From Chimonanthus salicifolius (taxonomy: Eukaryota; Streptophyta; Magnoliopsida; Laurales; Calycanthaceae), in the NCBI GenBank assembly GCA_013350335.1, contig CM023539.1, forward strand, positions 29,257,043-29,321,042: a stretch of 64,000 nt of DNA, read 5' to 3'. Under the pieces are notes generated by a model that worked only from the letters and a program-made list of their open reading frames with translations, ran no database searches and was not told where the DNA came from. Positions 11,438 to 23,134 of the stretch are shown here, piece by piece. Positions within the stretch are counted from its first letter, which is position 1; every line of letters starts with the position of its first letter. The position numbers and the translations under genes were made by a program.

Positions 11438-12330
11438 GGGTTCGGCCATGTAGCATGGCCGAACCCCATGGTGAATGATGGATAATTTAATTTAGATTAT
11501 ATGGTTTAAAATGTTGGAGAATGCTTAATGGTTGTTATGAGGATTTCAAGATTTTAAAATGATTGAAAAGTTGGTAAGTTTTAAATGGTGATGATTAGTG
11601 ATCTATGAGGATTAGGACCCTTAGATGCTCAATGGTTGATATTTTCCAAAAATTGAAAATTTTGAGTATGGTATGTGATTTTCAAATGGGTGCTAAAAGA
11701 TGGAAGTGGTGGAGTAAATAATTTTGAATTATGGAGGTAATAATTGGTGGTAGGAGTGGATTTTAAAGGTAATTAAAAATCCAAGATAAAAATGAGGGAA
11801 AGGACACCATGGGTTCGGCCATGGTGTATGGCCGAACCCATGACCCATGTTTTTAGGTCATTCATGGACTAAGTATGGTTTATATATGTGGTTAAACAAA
11901 ATAGAAATTAGGTTAGGTTAATGATGAAATTTAAATGGATTTACAAAGTGTATGATATTTTTTTAGAGGGCCAAAATGAATGAGGATTATTGATTTTAAA
12001 AATGGATGTCTTTTGGACAAAAACATTGGTCTAAGAATGGCATCAATGGATGATGAGCCATGAACCATGGGTTCGACCATGGTGTTTGGCCGAACCCTAT
12101 GGTGGTAATTAATAATTTTTAATGATGGGAAAGTAAAGAAATTGGTTAAGAAAAATGGATAGATTGTATGGGTGTTACAAGTATGATATGTGATGTTTAA
12201 ATGGAATAAAGATGGTGATTTAAATGGATGATTTAATTTTCATTGGAGGTATGTTTACATGGGTAATTGAAACCAAGAAAAATGGGGAAAGAAACATCAT
12301 GGGTTCGGCCATGGTGTATGGCGGAACCCA
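11438..12330 (+). repeat. Four dispersed GGTTCGGCC-GGCCGAACC hairpins
   Basis: Near-perfect inverted repeats of the form GGGTTCGGCCATG-loop-CATGGCCGAACCC occur at about 11438-11466, 11811-11840, 12069-12097 and 12301-12330. They are 250-370 bases apart and the DNA between them is less similar. The sister LTRs carry one copy each (4362-4386, 28804-28829, 62790-62814). Confidence 0.85.
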
Positions 12331-13427
12331 TGACCCAAATTTTGATCAATTTTAGGCTAAGGTTAAATGCATGTATCAATGCTTAGGAGTTTGATTTAAA
12401 GGGCCAAAATGATTAAAGTTTTGTGATTTTAAATTGGATTATTTTGGGACAAAACCTAGTCTTTGAAAATGGTATCCATAAAGGTGAACCTTAGGGTAGT
12501 GATTAGTGGATTTAATAAACGGAAAATAAGGTAGAAGAATACTAGATTTTGATGGATTTATAAAGATGATATGTGGGCCACACCTTAGGCCAAAATGTGG
12601 AATTAGGTGTGGGAGTAATTATTTTCAAAATTAAATATTAGGTGGCTGATTTTATGATGTTAGGTCATGATTGAATGGACCTAAGTATGAATGAACCTTG
12701 GACTTAGAATGCACATAAATGAATGGATGATTTACCATGGAAGGAGAGTGGCAAAACCGTAATAAGTGGCCACATTGAAGAACTACATGGCCGAACCCTA
12801 TAGGGATTAGACATAAAAATCGGATATTTTGTGAATGGTTAAGTGAAGCGATTAGTTGCTGCGTTTTAGGCCGCAAATTGGAAATATCTAAAATGGTCAA
12901 AATCGGATTTATGTATGTGATTAAACCAATGGATAATGGGCTAAGTTAAGGGCCGATTTTCGATAAACTTATAATGTATTTAAAGATCATTGAATGGACC
13001 TAGGGTTATGATTAGTTAGGAACTTAATCATGGATAATGTATGGACTAATTCGGTAAATGTAATAAGGTATCGGACGCCGCAAACGGTACGCGATCGGCG
13101 ACCGGATTATCGAGCGGGAAGCGTAACGGAACGCGACACAGTATTCGGTAGGATTCCTACCTTTTTGTAAGCGATGGATATGTGATGGTGTTTTAAATTA
13201 TTTTGACTTGGCTTATTATGGATTTATGATTTTTAATTTATGATTTATGGGACTTGCACTATGATGGGTTTTAACTTATGAATTACATGATAGTATCATG
13301 GATTATATCTTAATATTATGCATCATATGACTATGTATGGTATATTGAATATGGTCTATCTATATACTACATAGCATAATGCACCTACATCTCATGCATG
13401 GCATGGGCAGGAAAAAAATAAACAAAC

Positions 13428-13600
13428 CGGAGTCCATGCTCCGTCGGGGCGGCCGAGAATCAGACATGGGGATAGCCTGAGGGTTATGACCGGAGTCCAT
13501 GCTCCGTCGGGGCGACCAAGAATCACACATGGGGATAGTTCGATAACCGGAGTCCATGCTCCGTCAGGGCGACTGAGAAGCAAACATGGGGAACAAGATA
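13428..13600 (+). repeat. Three tandem ~60 bp repeats with a GGAG-CTCC hairpin
   Basis: Three copies of CCGGAGTCCATGCTCCGTC, followed by GGGCG and then ACATGGGGA, start at about 13428, 13490 and 13546. The core GGAGTCCATGCTCC can fold on itself. Single related copies are present in the sister LTRs near 5941 and, inverted, near 27560 and 27665. Confidence 0.85.
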
Positions 13601-14281
13601 TTGTATGATCATACGGATGATGGGTGGGACACATGACATAAGCACCCATAGCATAACATTCATCACATGATTATTTTGTTGTATTTTATTGTATCGGTAT
13701 GTGTGTATCACTAATCCATGTGCTAGCCCTACTCGAAGTCCTACTGGGTGCGTTGACTAACGCCCTACTTCTACCCTAGCTGATGACGCAGGGGATGGCG
13801 GAAGCGGTGGACATGACAGGAGCCAAGCTTAGGAGCTTGGGCAGTGCAGTCTTAGTTTTATTTACGTTTACATTTTGGCGATGTAATTTGAAAGTAACTT
13901 AGCTTGTCGGGTTGTATAAGTTTACATTCTTGCGATGTTTTGGACGTTACTTATGGACGATTACATTTTGTGATATAATTATGAACTTAGGGGCATTTTG
14001 GTAAATTCAATGTTGTATCTTCCCTTCTATCTAAAAACCGGTAGGATAGACTCTATTATCATGTTCCGCAATAATTATAATCCGCGAGCTTACTTCCTAC
14101 GCGTGAACCGTTCTCGTGGACTTAGTTCCGCCCACGCGTGGGGTTGGCCAGTTAAGGGTCGGGCTTAGAAGGTCGGACTTAACTCGCGTCGTGGCGTCCG
14201 CGCTCTCTGTCACCCTTCTATTTCAAAAAAAAAATAGACTCTGATTTTCGTAAAACGGGTGAAAAAGGGCGGGGCGTTACA

Positions 14282-15339
14282 GTGGTTAATAGGTTAAATG
14301 AATTGGATTAGTACGTGTGGACGTCCATCTCCAACTCAAATTCACATATATCCGGACATAAATCTAACTTCTTATGTGTAATCCTAAACAAAGGACATGT
14401 TAAACGATGAATGGATACTAAAGGGGTAGAGCAGGTGTAGCCGTTTGGTCACATTTTTTATGTGTGTCTTGTGTGATTTAAATTCTGTAGTTAAATTCAG
14501 CAAAAATTTGATAACCCTAGAATGTAGAGGATTAACTGCGCGTATATTTTTAAATTCAGCATTTTTGGTTTATACTGTTTACCTGCAACGACGTATGCAT
14601 TGAACTCATGCAATGGAATTTCATATGGGTATGTGTTAGGAATGCATGATAGATTGAGTGACAGAATGATGCTGAGTGTATTGGGATATTATGTTGGTTT
14701 AATGGGGTGCTTAATCCACTTGCATGATATACATTGAATGTTATAATACGCATGTCAAATAAAATGCCTCCATGTACTAGGTAAAGCATTAAGTTGCAAA
14801 TAACTTCAATCTAGAGCATTATACGTAGTGAGTGATGAGTTGGACTATAAAGGCCGCAAAGTAGAGCGTATTTTTGACTAATTGACCCAATCTAGAGAAT
14901 ATTGTATGTTCATTTATGAGATTGATTGAGAACATGCTTCGATGATAATATATATTATTTATTGTTGTTTTCTCTCCACTGAGCTTTATAGCTCATATCC
15001 CAATACTTCCTCGCTAGGAGAGAAATTTAATATTATGTTTGGCCGGACCAAACTCTTATTATTTATGTAATAATATTGCATCATGTGTGACGTCCTTAAA
15101 CATGTAATAAAACCAGTCTGTTTTCTTTGTGCAATTTTGATGTGGTGCATATCTCTATGTATGAATATTATATATGTATAATCGAGTTCATGTGCGAAGA
15201 GCATGTGTGACATTTTACAATTTAAAAACATTGAACATGTGATAGAATAAAGTAATGATAGAAACCCATATGCTTTCTCTGTGTGTTATAAAAAAAAAAT
15301 CGTGTTGCAGGGCCCCACGTAGCTGGGTAGCGCTTGATA
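14282..15339 (+). mobile_element. Probable 3' portion of a Ty3 5' LTR
   Basis: The last 50 bases (poly-A, then CAGGGCCCCACGTAGC and an end at GATA) align with the inverted end of the LTR at 44532, and a primer-binding site follows. This places 15340 onward in the same Ty3 family as the element at 35844-47754. The upstream limit is unclear because the 4.4 kb solo LTR abuts it at 14281. No gene is visible. Confidence 0.5.
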
Positions 15340-15342
15340 GCT

Positions 15343-15354
15343 TGGTATCAGAGC
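15343..15354 (+). other. Primer-binding site, initiator tRNA-Met
   Basis: TGGTATCAGAGC follows the LTR end after GCT, the same spacing seen in inverted form at 44517-44528. Confidence 0.88.
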
Positions 15355-15546
15355 TTTAGGTTTTTAAATTTCTCTCTGATTGTGTAGGGAATTGCATGTT
15401 TAGAAATATGTGGTTAGGATTAAACCTTAAAATCAAGATGGGACATCTGACTCTATTTGATTTGAATTATACTATGTGTCCTGTGTGGACTGATATCAGT
15501 TTTGATCGTTATGTCAGATGTGCCCGAACATCAAAATGGGAATGAG

Positions 15547-16090
15547 TGTAAAACCAAGTGCTGCTATCGTGTGGGGAAGTCCCACATCTCCCAGCCTGCT
15601 GGGTGTAGAGAGTATTTAAGAGGGAGCAGCCCCTCACCCATCATGAGGCCTTTTGGGCCCGGCCTACCCTTGCCTAGTCGGCGGGGCGCAAAAAAAAAAT
15701 TGTGCTGGCCCATGGGGCTCAAAGCGGGCAACATCGTGATGGGGTCGGGACGGATCGTCACAAGTGGTATTAGTGCATGGTTCAACACTCAGACTGTGTG
15801 GACTCACATCTTGTGTGAAGTTCCCTGCCTGTGTGTGGACTCTCTTCCAGTGTGACATGATAGAGTCGGGGACAACTCTGGTATAAGGAGACGGATTGTA
15901 ACACCCAGCGTTGTTGGCGTGTGGGAAAGTCCCTCATCGCCCAACACGGCTAGGTATAGAGAGGATTTAAGAGGGGGTAGCCCCTCACCCATCATGAGGC
16001 CTTCTTGGTCAGGCAAGCCCAAAGCAAAACAGTGCCGGCCCATGGGGCCAAAACGAACAATATTGTGATGGGTCGAGTCAGATCATCACA
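15547..16090 (+). mobile_element. TRIM element 1 (two ~200 bp LTRs)
   Basis: LTR1 runs 15547-15762 (TGTAAAACC...GTCACA) and LTR2 15897-16090 (TGTAACACC...ATCACA). The LTRs share GAAGTCCC, ATTTAAGAGGG, CCCCTCACCCATCATGAGGC and GATGGGTCG-type blocks. The 134 bp interior begins with a primer-binding site (TGGTATTAGTGC, one of several changes from consensus) and ends with a purine stretch (AAGGAGACGGAT). Flanks are ATGAG (15542-15546) and ACGAG (16091-16095). It encodes nothing and would depend on another element's proteins. It sits between the PBS and the zinc-knuckle ORF of a Ty3 element. Confidence 0.9.
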
Positions 16091-16164
16091 ACGAGTCATG
16101 TACAAACAACCCAAAGTATGTTCAAACGATAAAGAACATGGGATTTGAATCCATTTGATCAACG

Positions 16165-16590
16165 ATGGCGATCATGGAAGGCGTATCAAATGGAAATATG
16201 ATGGGGGATAAGGCCATCTCCAATATAGAAAAAACACATCTTCAGGTCCGCAGAGCTAAGCGAGATATACCTGAACAAAGCAACCCACCGCCAATTCCTT
16301 TTTTTGATGGTCATTTTACTATTCCTAGGCGGACTGTTGTTCAAAAGACTTAAGAAAACGTAGCTGGTCCTTCTCGACTTACTCGAAATACAACATATGG
16401 CAAACCATGTCCTATGGGAAGCCACTGTTGTTACTCTCTAGATCAGGAGTGCTCAAAATTTTTTATGATAGGACATGCTAGGAATTTTTACCCTTTTGAT
16501 AACACGAGTAAGAGCCGTAGATGTGGGGCTCGTGGTCAGATTGATCACGAAGTGGACGATTGTCCATATATTGCCCTGGCCGGCGCCGTT
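16165..16590 (+). pseudogene. Decayed zinc-knuckle ORF of a Ty3 element
   Basis: From ATG at 16165 the frame reads through one stop at 16351 (TAA) and continues to about 16590. It contains two degenerate CCHC-like modules: CSKFFMIGHARNFYPF, where two metal-binding cysteines appear to have become F and Y, and RCGARGQIDHEVDDCPY. It lies downstream of the PBS at 15343, where gag would normally begin, but no capsid domain is visible. The minus-strand element of the same family has a comparable multi-knuckle ORF between PBS and gag (43951-44496), also with a CPYI motif. Function is unknown; nucleic-acid binding is an inference from the knuckles. The sequence is cut near 16590 by another LTR. Confidence 0.5.
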
Positions 16591-17123
16591 AGGGCCGGGA
16601 CGGGAGGGGTTTTTTTTTTTTGTTTTTTCTACTCTACTAAGAACTCTAATCAGCGGAAGACTAAACATACATAATAAAATTTCCCAGCACGGGGAAAGAT
16701 AAAGACTCTATCTCTACAGCAATGGGGGTTCTTCCATCCCCTCTTCGGCCAAGTTTCATGCAACGTAAGGGAAATGAGCTTAGCAATCTAGTGAAGAGAA
16801 AACAACATATAATAATGCAAATTATCTCACAAACATGTTATCACTCAAATAGTGTATACACTCAGAAAACATGCAACTTTTACTATGAGATCGGCGTCTT
16901 TAACTTACTTATTTTAAATGCATGCTCAAACTTTTCAAAATCACAATACCACTGTCAATTGACATCTACGGTTTACACGAAGATCGCGAATACATTATAC
17001 ACATGCGACCTTGTTACTGGTCCAAGTGCTTCACTCAGAACATATATACGCTCTATATTTGAAGCTATTCACACCCCAGTTCTTCACACAGTGCGTGGGG
17101 GTAATTTCTCTTGATATGCATAT
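16591..17123 (-). mobile_element. Part of a Ty3-type LTR (left portion)
   Basis: A GC-rich end (GCCGGCGCCGTTAGGGCC), then poly-T, resembles the inverted termini of the other Ty3 LTRs. The rest is AT-rich without recognisable protein; the 130-codon open frame at 16722-17114 matches nothing I know. The matching LTR start is probably at 20481, with a different LTR (17124-19400) inserted between. The exact left boundary is uncertain. Confidence 0.4.
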
Positions 17124-19400
17124 TGTTGAGACATGAAAAATGAAATTTTTACCCATGATTATTGGACTAGTTAGCCTTCAATTCTATTTATATTAGGTGT
17201 ATTCCTGTTTGCTAATTTTGTAGAGGAAAATGGGAAATCAGGAAATCATTCGAAAATTGGAGATAGTTGCAGATTTGTGCTTTACTTGAAGACCTAGAAT
17301 CTTTAATAATTGATTTTTCCACTATAGGGAATTTTTATTGTAAAATTGAGTAATGTGGACACTTATGAGAATCTAGATTATGTCAATTATCTTAAAATTT
17401 AAATTGGTAAATTAATATTCTAAGTTCTAGATGAAAAGCCTGAAGATCAAATTCAATTGAAGTTCATTGGGCCAGCTCAGCATTCTATGCACTATCAGTC
17501 AGTGGGCCAGATCATTGCACAAGCCTAAGTCCACAGGCCTCAGTCCAAGTCCAATGAGTTCAATAAAGCCCAATTGCTCTATAACTCAACCCAAGCCCAT
17601 ATCCAATCCAATCCATGCCAATGCATCTTCTACCATTCATTTCCTGCATTTAGTCTCCACCACTCATTCACATTGCACAACGCCTAGGAAACACTAGAGC
17701 CTCGAGTCGACTATCCCATCCAGTCAAATTTCACAAAGCCTATCTCCATGTCATCAAATCCCATTTTTATCTCCAATCTTATCTCACCCAATCTTAGATC
17801 CAAAATACTCTCCCAAGTCAACTTGCACTCCAAGTAATCTAAAATCCCTCCACGTGATTTTTACATAATATCTCTCCATTCAGAAAGCCCTCAATTCCAT
17901 CAAGATACATTCCATGAAAATTCTCCCACCTCATCTAAGTTTATCACATCATTTCTTACCTAACCAAGCCACCATACACGATTTTATCAAATTACCTTTT
18001 GATACATTCAAAAATCACAAGTCAACCCTAGCCACATCATCATCTCTCATCTCATCCATTCATGCATATCAACTTTAATCCTAACCATTCATGCATTGCA
18101 TTGCATCAACCCTATCCCCTCCATGTCAATCTGCCAACACCTTTTTTTCTCTCTCTCTCATTCACATATCACAATCCAACACACACGACACTCTCATCTC
18201 CATAACCCTAGCCACCCATACCACCATATATCCTTCACATATCAACCTTCAATCCAAGCCATCAATTCAACCAACTTAAACCTTGATCAATCTCAACCAT
18301 TCATTCTTTCCCAGAACCTATAAATAGATGCATTGGGCTAAAGAGAAACTCGAATTGACTGAGAAGAATCAAGACCTGCCGTGGACCAGAGGAGGAGAAG
18401 GAGAAGAAAAAAAGAAGACCTTGAAGACGATTTTCCTAGCTTGACTTTATTTTTCAGTTTCCATTCTTTTCTTGTGTTTTCTTTTGAATTCAAATCCAAG
18501 CATTGTAATTTGATTCCATGATTATAAATAAAATTCAAAGTTTTGTCTTTTAGATTATGGTTTTCCAATTAATTTATGATTATGTTATGATTGTGTGCAA
18601 TGGTTTTAATTTCTTCATTAAACTCTATGGTCGAATTTTAATTTGTAAATTGCAAAATCGGATGGAAAGATTTTTATATTGTTTGATCCCCAATTTTAGT
18701 TTCTAAGGCTCTTTGTCATAAGAGTGCAATGTCTTTCAAGTCTAAGGTCTGATTTTGTAAGATCATTTTAATGAACTCTATGGATTTAATCCTAGAAACA
18801 ATTATGGATGTAGACATGAATGGGATTCTGATTAATTTATGTGAGGTCCATGTTTAGGCTTTAAATCTATTTTTCTTATGCGATATTAATGGTGTGGTTA
18901 TCTTTTAAAGTCAATTCCACTGTATGATATGCAAAACATGTTATTTGATTTCATGTATTTGACTATTTGATTCATTTATTTTATTTATCTGTTTGTATGT
19001 TTATTTATCTATTATTTCAATTCAATTGTTTACTTTCTTTGTTTGCTTAATTCACTTGATTCTTTTAATTGTTAATTCTGTCATTATTTCAATTCTTTAA
19101 TTCTTTGAATCTCCAACAATCCAAAAATCCAAATCTTGTTTATGAGCAAGGATAGGAAATTAAATAAAATATTTTTAGTTAATTTTATGTTAGATCTAAA
19201 TTATTCCCATGATTTCCAATTAATCCATCAATATTAGTTTCAAGTGGATCATTAAATTAAATAATTAATAATCAATTGTGAATGTTTTCTTCAAAGATAT
19301 ATTTTCTATAATTCCATTGGGTTCGACCTCACACTCACTACTATATTATGAATAGTTCGTACACTTGCGAGTAATAAATTTAAGACTTTTTGAATGCACA
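17124..19400 (+). mobile_element. Long LTR, Tat/Athila-like (approximate right end)
   Basis: The segment begins TGTTGAGACATG and has a C-rich region at 17470-18320, a TATA box CCTATAAATAG at about 18318, AT-rich U5 sequence, and a 3' part with GGGTTCGACCTCACACTC and CGTACACTTGCGAGT. The same landmarks occur inverted at 20590-23092, so both are LTRs of one family. Assignment to the Tat/Athila branch rests on the general look of the LTR 3' end. No PBS or coding region was seen on the right, so a solo LTR is likely; a clear target duplication was not found. Confidence 0.55.
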
Positions 19401-20481
19401 ACACACAGTACACCAGTCAAATGCACATCAAAGAATGGACTAAATCCCCATTTAACCCGTTAACACATCTCTCATGATCATTATAAACTCTCACTTAGCT
19501 AGCATGGATTCCTAAGCGCACCCGCATGGAATCATACATAAAATAAACACACCAAATCAGTAGTTGTATCATGTTATACTACGCTGAAGTTAAGCTTATT
19601 ACACTTTGTTTAACTCCCCAAAAACCGGGGTAAATAAATTAAAGTATGTAACGACTGGAATTTTAAAGATACAAAATAGAGTTAAGAGAATGCAGCAGAA
19701 GACTCTTTTACCATCACTGAAGATCGGGTACGTCTACCCTTTAATTATCATGAATGTACACATGTACATTTCATCGAACCAGTTTTGAAACCAGAGCGTT
19801 TTACTGCGCAAACACATCAGCCCTGCAACACACAATATACACAACGTACTAATAATGTGCTTTCTTATTGGAACCACGAGTTGGAAATTGATCCTTAACA
19901 TGATCACCAACTTTTAACCTGTTAGCCTCTAGGCACATAACTAGGTCTCATACTCCGTTTCAAGATGGCTAAGCCTCGGCTCTGGGACACTGTCACATGT
20001 TCACGTTACTCATAGCAAAAACACAATTTATCCCCTTACCTATGAACAATGTTAGATATCACATTCTGGTCCTGTTTACATCTTTTCCATCAGTATTTTA
20101 ACCATGGGCCCCATTATTAGATTTTAAATGCAATACGCGATGCATTTAAGATAAATAGTGTTGTTGAATCTCCTCACCGTTAACTGGCGAGTGTTTTAAA
20201 GAAACTTTAAAAAGTTAAAACTGTATAAATACACGGATATAGAAACCTAACGTGCACGAACACATACAAAGATAAAATTTAATGTTTTAACCTTTTTTAC
20301 GTCCTTTAGCGAGAAAGTAAAAAATGTGCAAGTACACTTCCAAAAGGAAATCTTGAAAAACAATGCGTGCGGTAATACACACTATACAAGCTAAATAAAT
20401 GTTGAATAAGAGCTTTCAAGTGAAAGCAAAACTGAATCAAAAGTAAGAAGGTTAAAATAACACCGAAATCGGGGTGTTCCA
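19401..20481 (-). mobile_element. Part of a Ty3-type LTR (right portion)
   Basis: The inverted right end reads TGGAACACCCCGATTTCGG, a typical start of a Ty3 chromovirus LTR (TGTAACACCCC with one change). The segment is AT-rich with no recognisable genes. I infer that it continues the segment 16591-17123 across the inserted LTR. Confidence 0.45.
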
Positions 20482-20567
20482 AAATGATTCGTCAATCAAA
20501 GACACAAAGAATCAAAATATCACCCAAAGGATGAAGCTTTAAAACATAAAGTAAATAAAGTACTCAG

Positions 20568-23092
20568 TGCCTGATCTCGTATTTTCTTTGGGCGAATGTT
20601 GTAATAGTCTTAAATTTATACTCCCAAGCGTACGAACCATAAATAGTATAGCATATGAGTGCGAGGTCGAACCCAAGAGAATTATGGAAAATATATCCAA
20701 AAATATTAGAAAACATAAACCAATCATAAACTTTGGAATAAATTCATTCAAAACTTGGAATGATGGAATTAATTAAAAAATATATAAATAACCTATTCCA
20801 ATCTAGTTCCATCATTCAAAGAACTTTATGAAAAAATAAATTCACAAATAAAATTAACATATTTACATTGGAAATTCGACTAGAGATTAAGGAGGCATTA
20901 TTTTCAATATTTTAAAAGTAAAATTGAGACCTAGAACATGGAGCTCGCATTTATTATTGATAATCAAAACAAATCCTTCATTCATAATTAATTTAATTAG
21001 GAAAGGTATGAGTTTCATTAACTGGGATATAAACTAGTTAAACCTTGGGCTTAGAAGGAATACATCATAAAATCCCGATTCTAAATTCTTCATCTACTAT
21101 TTTTTTAAATAGAGTCTTACATCGGAAAAATAGGGTTCTAAACTGGCTGTTTGAAATGAAAATTCTCAATTAAATTAAAACATGTATTCATAAAGGAATT
21201 AAAAATGAAATTAAATCATCATAATCAACAGACATTAAGTGGAAAACCATGAATATAAAAGTGTTGTCTCAATCTTATTCATAAAAAAATTACATAACAT
21301 TGGCAAATATAAAATAAGAAAATACAAGAAGACTTCAAAGCACTGACCTGAAATCCATTGTGGAAATCAAATTTCCACACTGTTTTTCCTTCCCTTTTTT
21401 TTCATTTCCTTCCTTCCTTTGCCAAAGCCTTACTCTCAAATGCCAAATTCGAATTTTACTGTAAAGACCCGACTCGAAAAATCTGGGCTTAGGGCTTGGC
21501 TCCGCAAGAAGCTATCCGCTTTGGGCCCACACGTGCACACGCACATGCGCTAGCCCACACGTACACATTCACACGCGTGAACCCACATAGGTTTGGATTA
21601 GGGCTTGGCCCAAATGGTAGGTCCCAAAACGTGTCTTGCTGAGTGAGGAGGGGGTGCCACTTATAAACTCTAAGCGGAAATCCCTCACTTCCAATTTGGG
21701 ACTCTTTTCTTCCCACTCTACCGCACTCCCACTCACACACCTTCACTTGGGCCAGCCCTTATTGGACTTGGCCATCTGGTCCAGGTCAGGGTCTCACAAT
21801 CCACCCCCCTAAGCCCAGAGTAGTCCCCAACTCGACCTATTGAATCCAGTGGAAGGAAGTAGGCCCACACAGTCCGACTATTGAACTCTGCTCTAATACC
21901 ATTTGTAAAGACCCGACCCGAAAAATATGGGCTTAAGGCTTGGCTCAGTAAGAAATTGTCCGCTTTGGGTCCACACACGCAAGCCCTCACGGGTTTGGAT
22001 TGGGGCCTGGCCCAACTGGTAGGCCCCAAAACACGTCTTGTTGAGTGAGAAGGGGCTGCCACTTATAAACTCCAAGCGAAATCCCTCACTCTAATGTGGG
22101 ACACTTTTCTTCCCACTCTACCACACTCCCACTCACACACCTTCATTTGGGCCGGCTCTTATTAAACTCGGCCGTCTGGGCCTCATCAGGGTCTCACGTT
22201 TACCTTGTCAAGGCAAGGCTTGGAGAGAATTTCTCCATAATCCTCTCTCCAAAACTTTCTCCAAAAGTCTCTCTTCCAAAACTTTCTCCAAAAGACTCAA
22301 TCTTTCATGATTTTCTCTCCTTTAATTATCCAAATTTGAAATTCACTGTCTTGAAAAGTAGGGTGCAAATCCCTTTTTTCTACACATGCACCATTTTGCA
22401 ACTCATTTTTTACCAAGTAAAAGTCTGAATCACGAATATTTCGTGAAACACAAATTTGTAGATCTTGAAGTCTTCTTTCGAACACAATAAGAATCAACGA
22501 AACTGGACATCAGAGTGAAATGTTATGGCCAAAGTACTGAGATGGTGTCAAAATATTTCTTCTGAGATTCCTTCCAAAATTCTCTCTCTAGCCAATCTAA
22601 AACCCTCTTTTTTTTTCTCTTTCTTACTTCCACAATGCTTCACACGAAATTCATTGTGCCACCTTGGTCTTTTGGACTTGGATCCCTTACTTTGACTTTT
22701 ATCTGGCCTGGAATACTAGTGGACTTTGGCTCATTGGCTTCCAATTGCAGACTTCGACTTCAGGTCGGACCATAGGCCCAGTGTTTGTGAGATTTACCAC
22801 ATTTGCAATAAAATTTAAAAAATTATTATCATAATCCAAATTCTCATAACTGGACTTGAATTATGATAATTTTACAATAATTTCCAAATTGAGTGGTAAA
22901 CTACACACTTTCCAAAATAGCAATTATGGCCCTTATTTTGCATTTTTCTTCCAACTTTATTTTATTTTCATGTATTTTCCAAAATAATCTAAAAAACTCA
23001 AAAACAACATTAAACATATCTAATATACACAAAATAAAGGCTAACTAATCCAATATTCAGGGGTAAAATAGTCATTTTATAGTGTTCATACA
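20568..23092 (-). mobile_element. Long LTR, Tat/Athila-like, holding TRIM 2
   Basis: Read inverted, this begins TGTATGAACAC and includes GGATTAGTTAGCC, a CACAAACACTGGGCC block, and a 3' part with GGGTTCGACCTCGCACTC and CGTACGCTTGGGAGT. Each landmark has a counterpart in the plus-strand LTR at 17124-19400. The TRIM at 21460-22198 is inserted in it. The left boundary is approximate (20568 or a few tens of bases inside) and no convincing target duplication was found. Confidence 0.55.
21460..22198 (-). mobile_element. TRIM element 2 (two ~300 bp LTRs), minus orientation
   Basis: The terminal repeats are 21460-21798 and 21904-22198. The interior, read on the minus strand, starts with a primer-binding site TGGTATTAGAGCAGAG and ends with the polypurine tract TTAGGGGGGTGGAT before an LTR starting TGTGAGACCC. 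The 5 bp flanks are identical: TTTAC at 21455-21459 and at 22199-22203. The left LTR carries extra repetitive sequence (CACACGTGCACACGCAC). It has no coding sequence. Its host is the Tat/Athila-like LTR at 20568-23092. Confidence 0.93.
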
Positions 23093-23134
23093 ACATCACA
23101 AAAGAAGTATTGAGATCTTCACCCAGAAGGCATA

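Larger units (their letters stand above)
11278..13779 (+). promoter_or_regulatory. Predicted LTR intron (donor to acceptor)
   Basis: The donor TCC|GTAAGTAT at 11278 follows a purine-rich block. The acceptor is GTTGACTAAC, then GCCCTACTTCTACCCTAG ending at 13779. The interval of 2502 bases encloses the four nested hairpins at 11438-12330 and the tandem repeat at 13428-13600. This is a prediction from splice consensus and from conservation with the two other complete LTRs. Confidence 0.55.
9850..14281 (+). mobile_element. Solo LTR, Ty3 chromovirus (Tekay/Del-like), 4432 bp
   Basis: The LTR starts TGTAATAACCC and ends GGGGCGTTACA. Flanks are GAGGT (9845-9849) and GTGGT (14282-14286), a target duplication with one difference. 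It is a diverged relative of the LTRs at 3408 and 61911: it shares CCACCTCA...TGAGGTGG (10601-10621), GGTTGACTTGGTCAACC (10463-10479 and 10658-10674), four GGTTCGGCC/GGCCGAACC hairpins, GGTAGGATTCCTACC (13147-13161), the branch-point and acceptor block (13750-13779) and CCAAGCTTAGGAGCTTGG (13823-13840). At 4.4 kb it is an unusually long LTR. No coding sequence is present. Confidence 0.9.

Noticed and set aside
16722..17114. 130-codon open frame as a host gene
   Set aside because: It lies in AT-rich DNA between LTR segments, with no recognisable domain, promoter or codon bias.
21460..22198. Cassandra-type TRIM carrying 5S rRNA sequence
   Set aside because: I looked for the 5S internal promoter motifs in the LTRs of all three TRIMs and did not see them.
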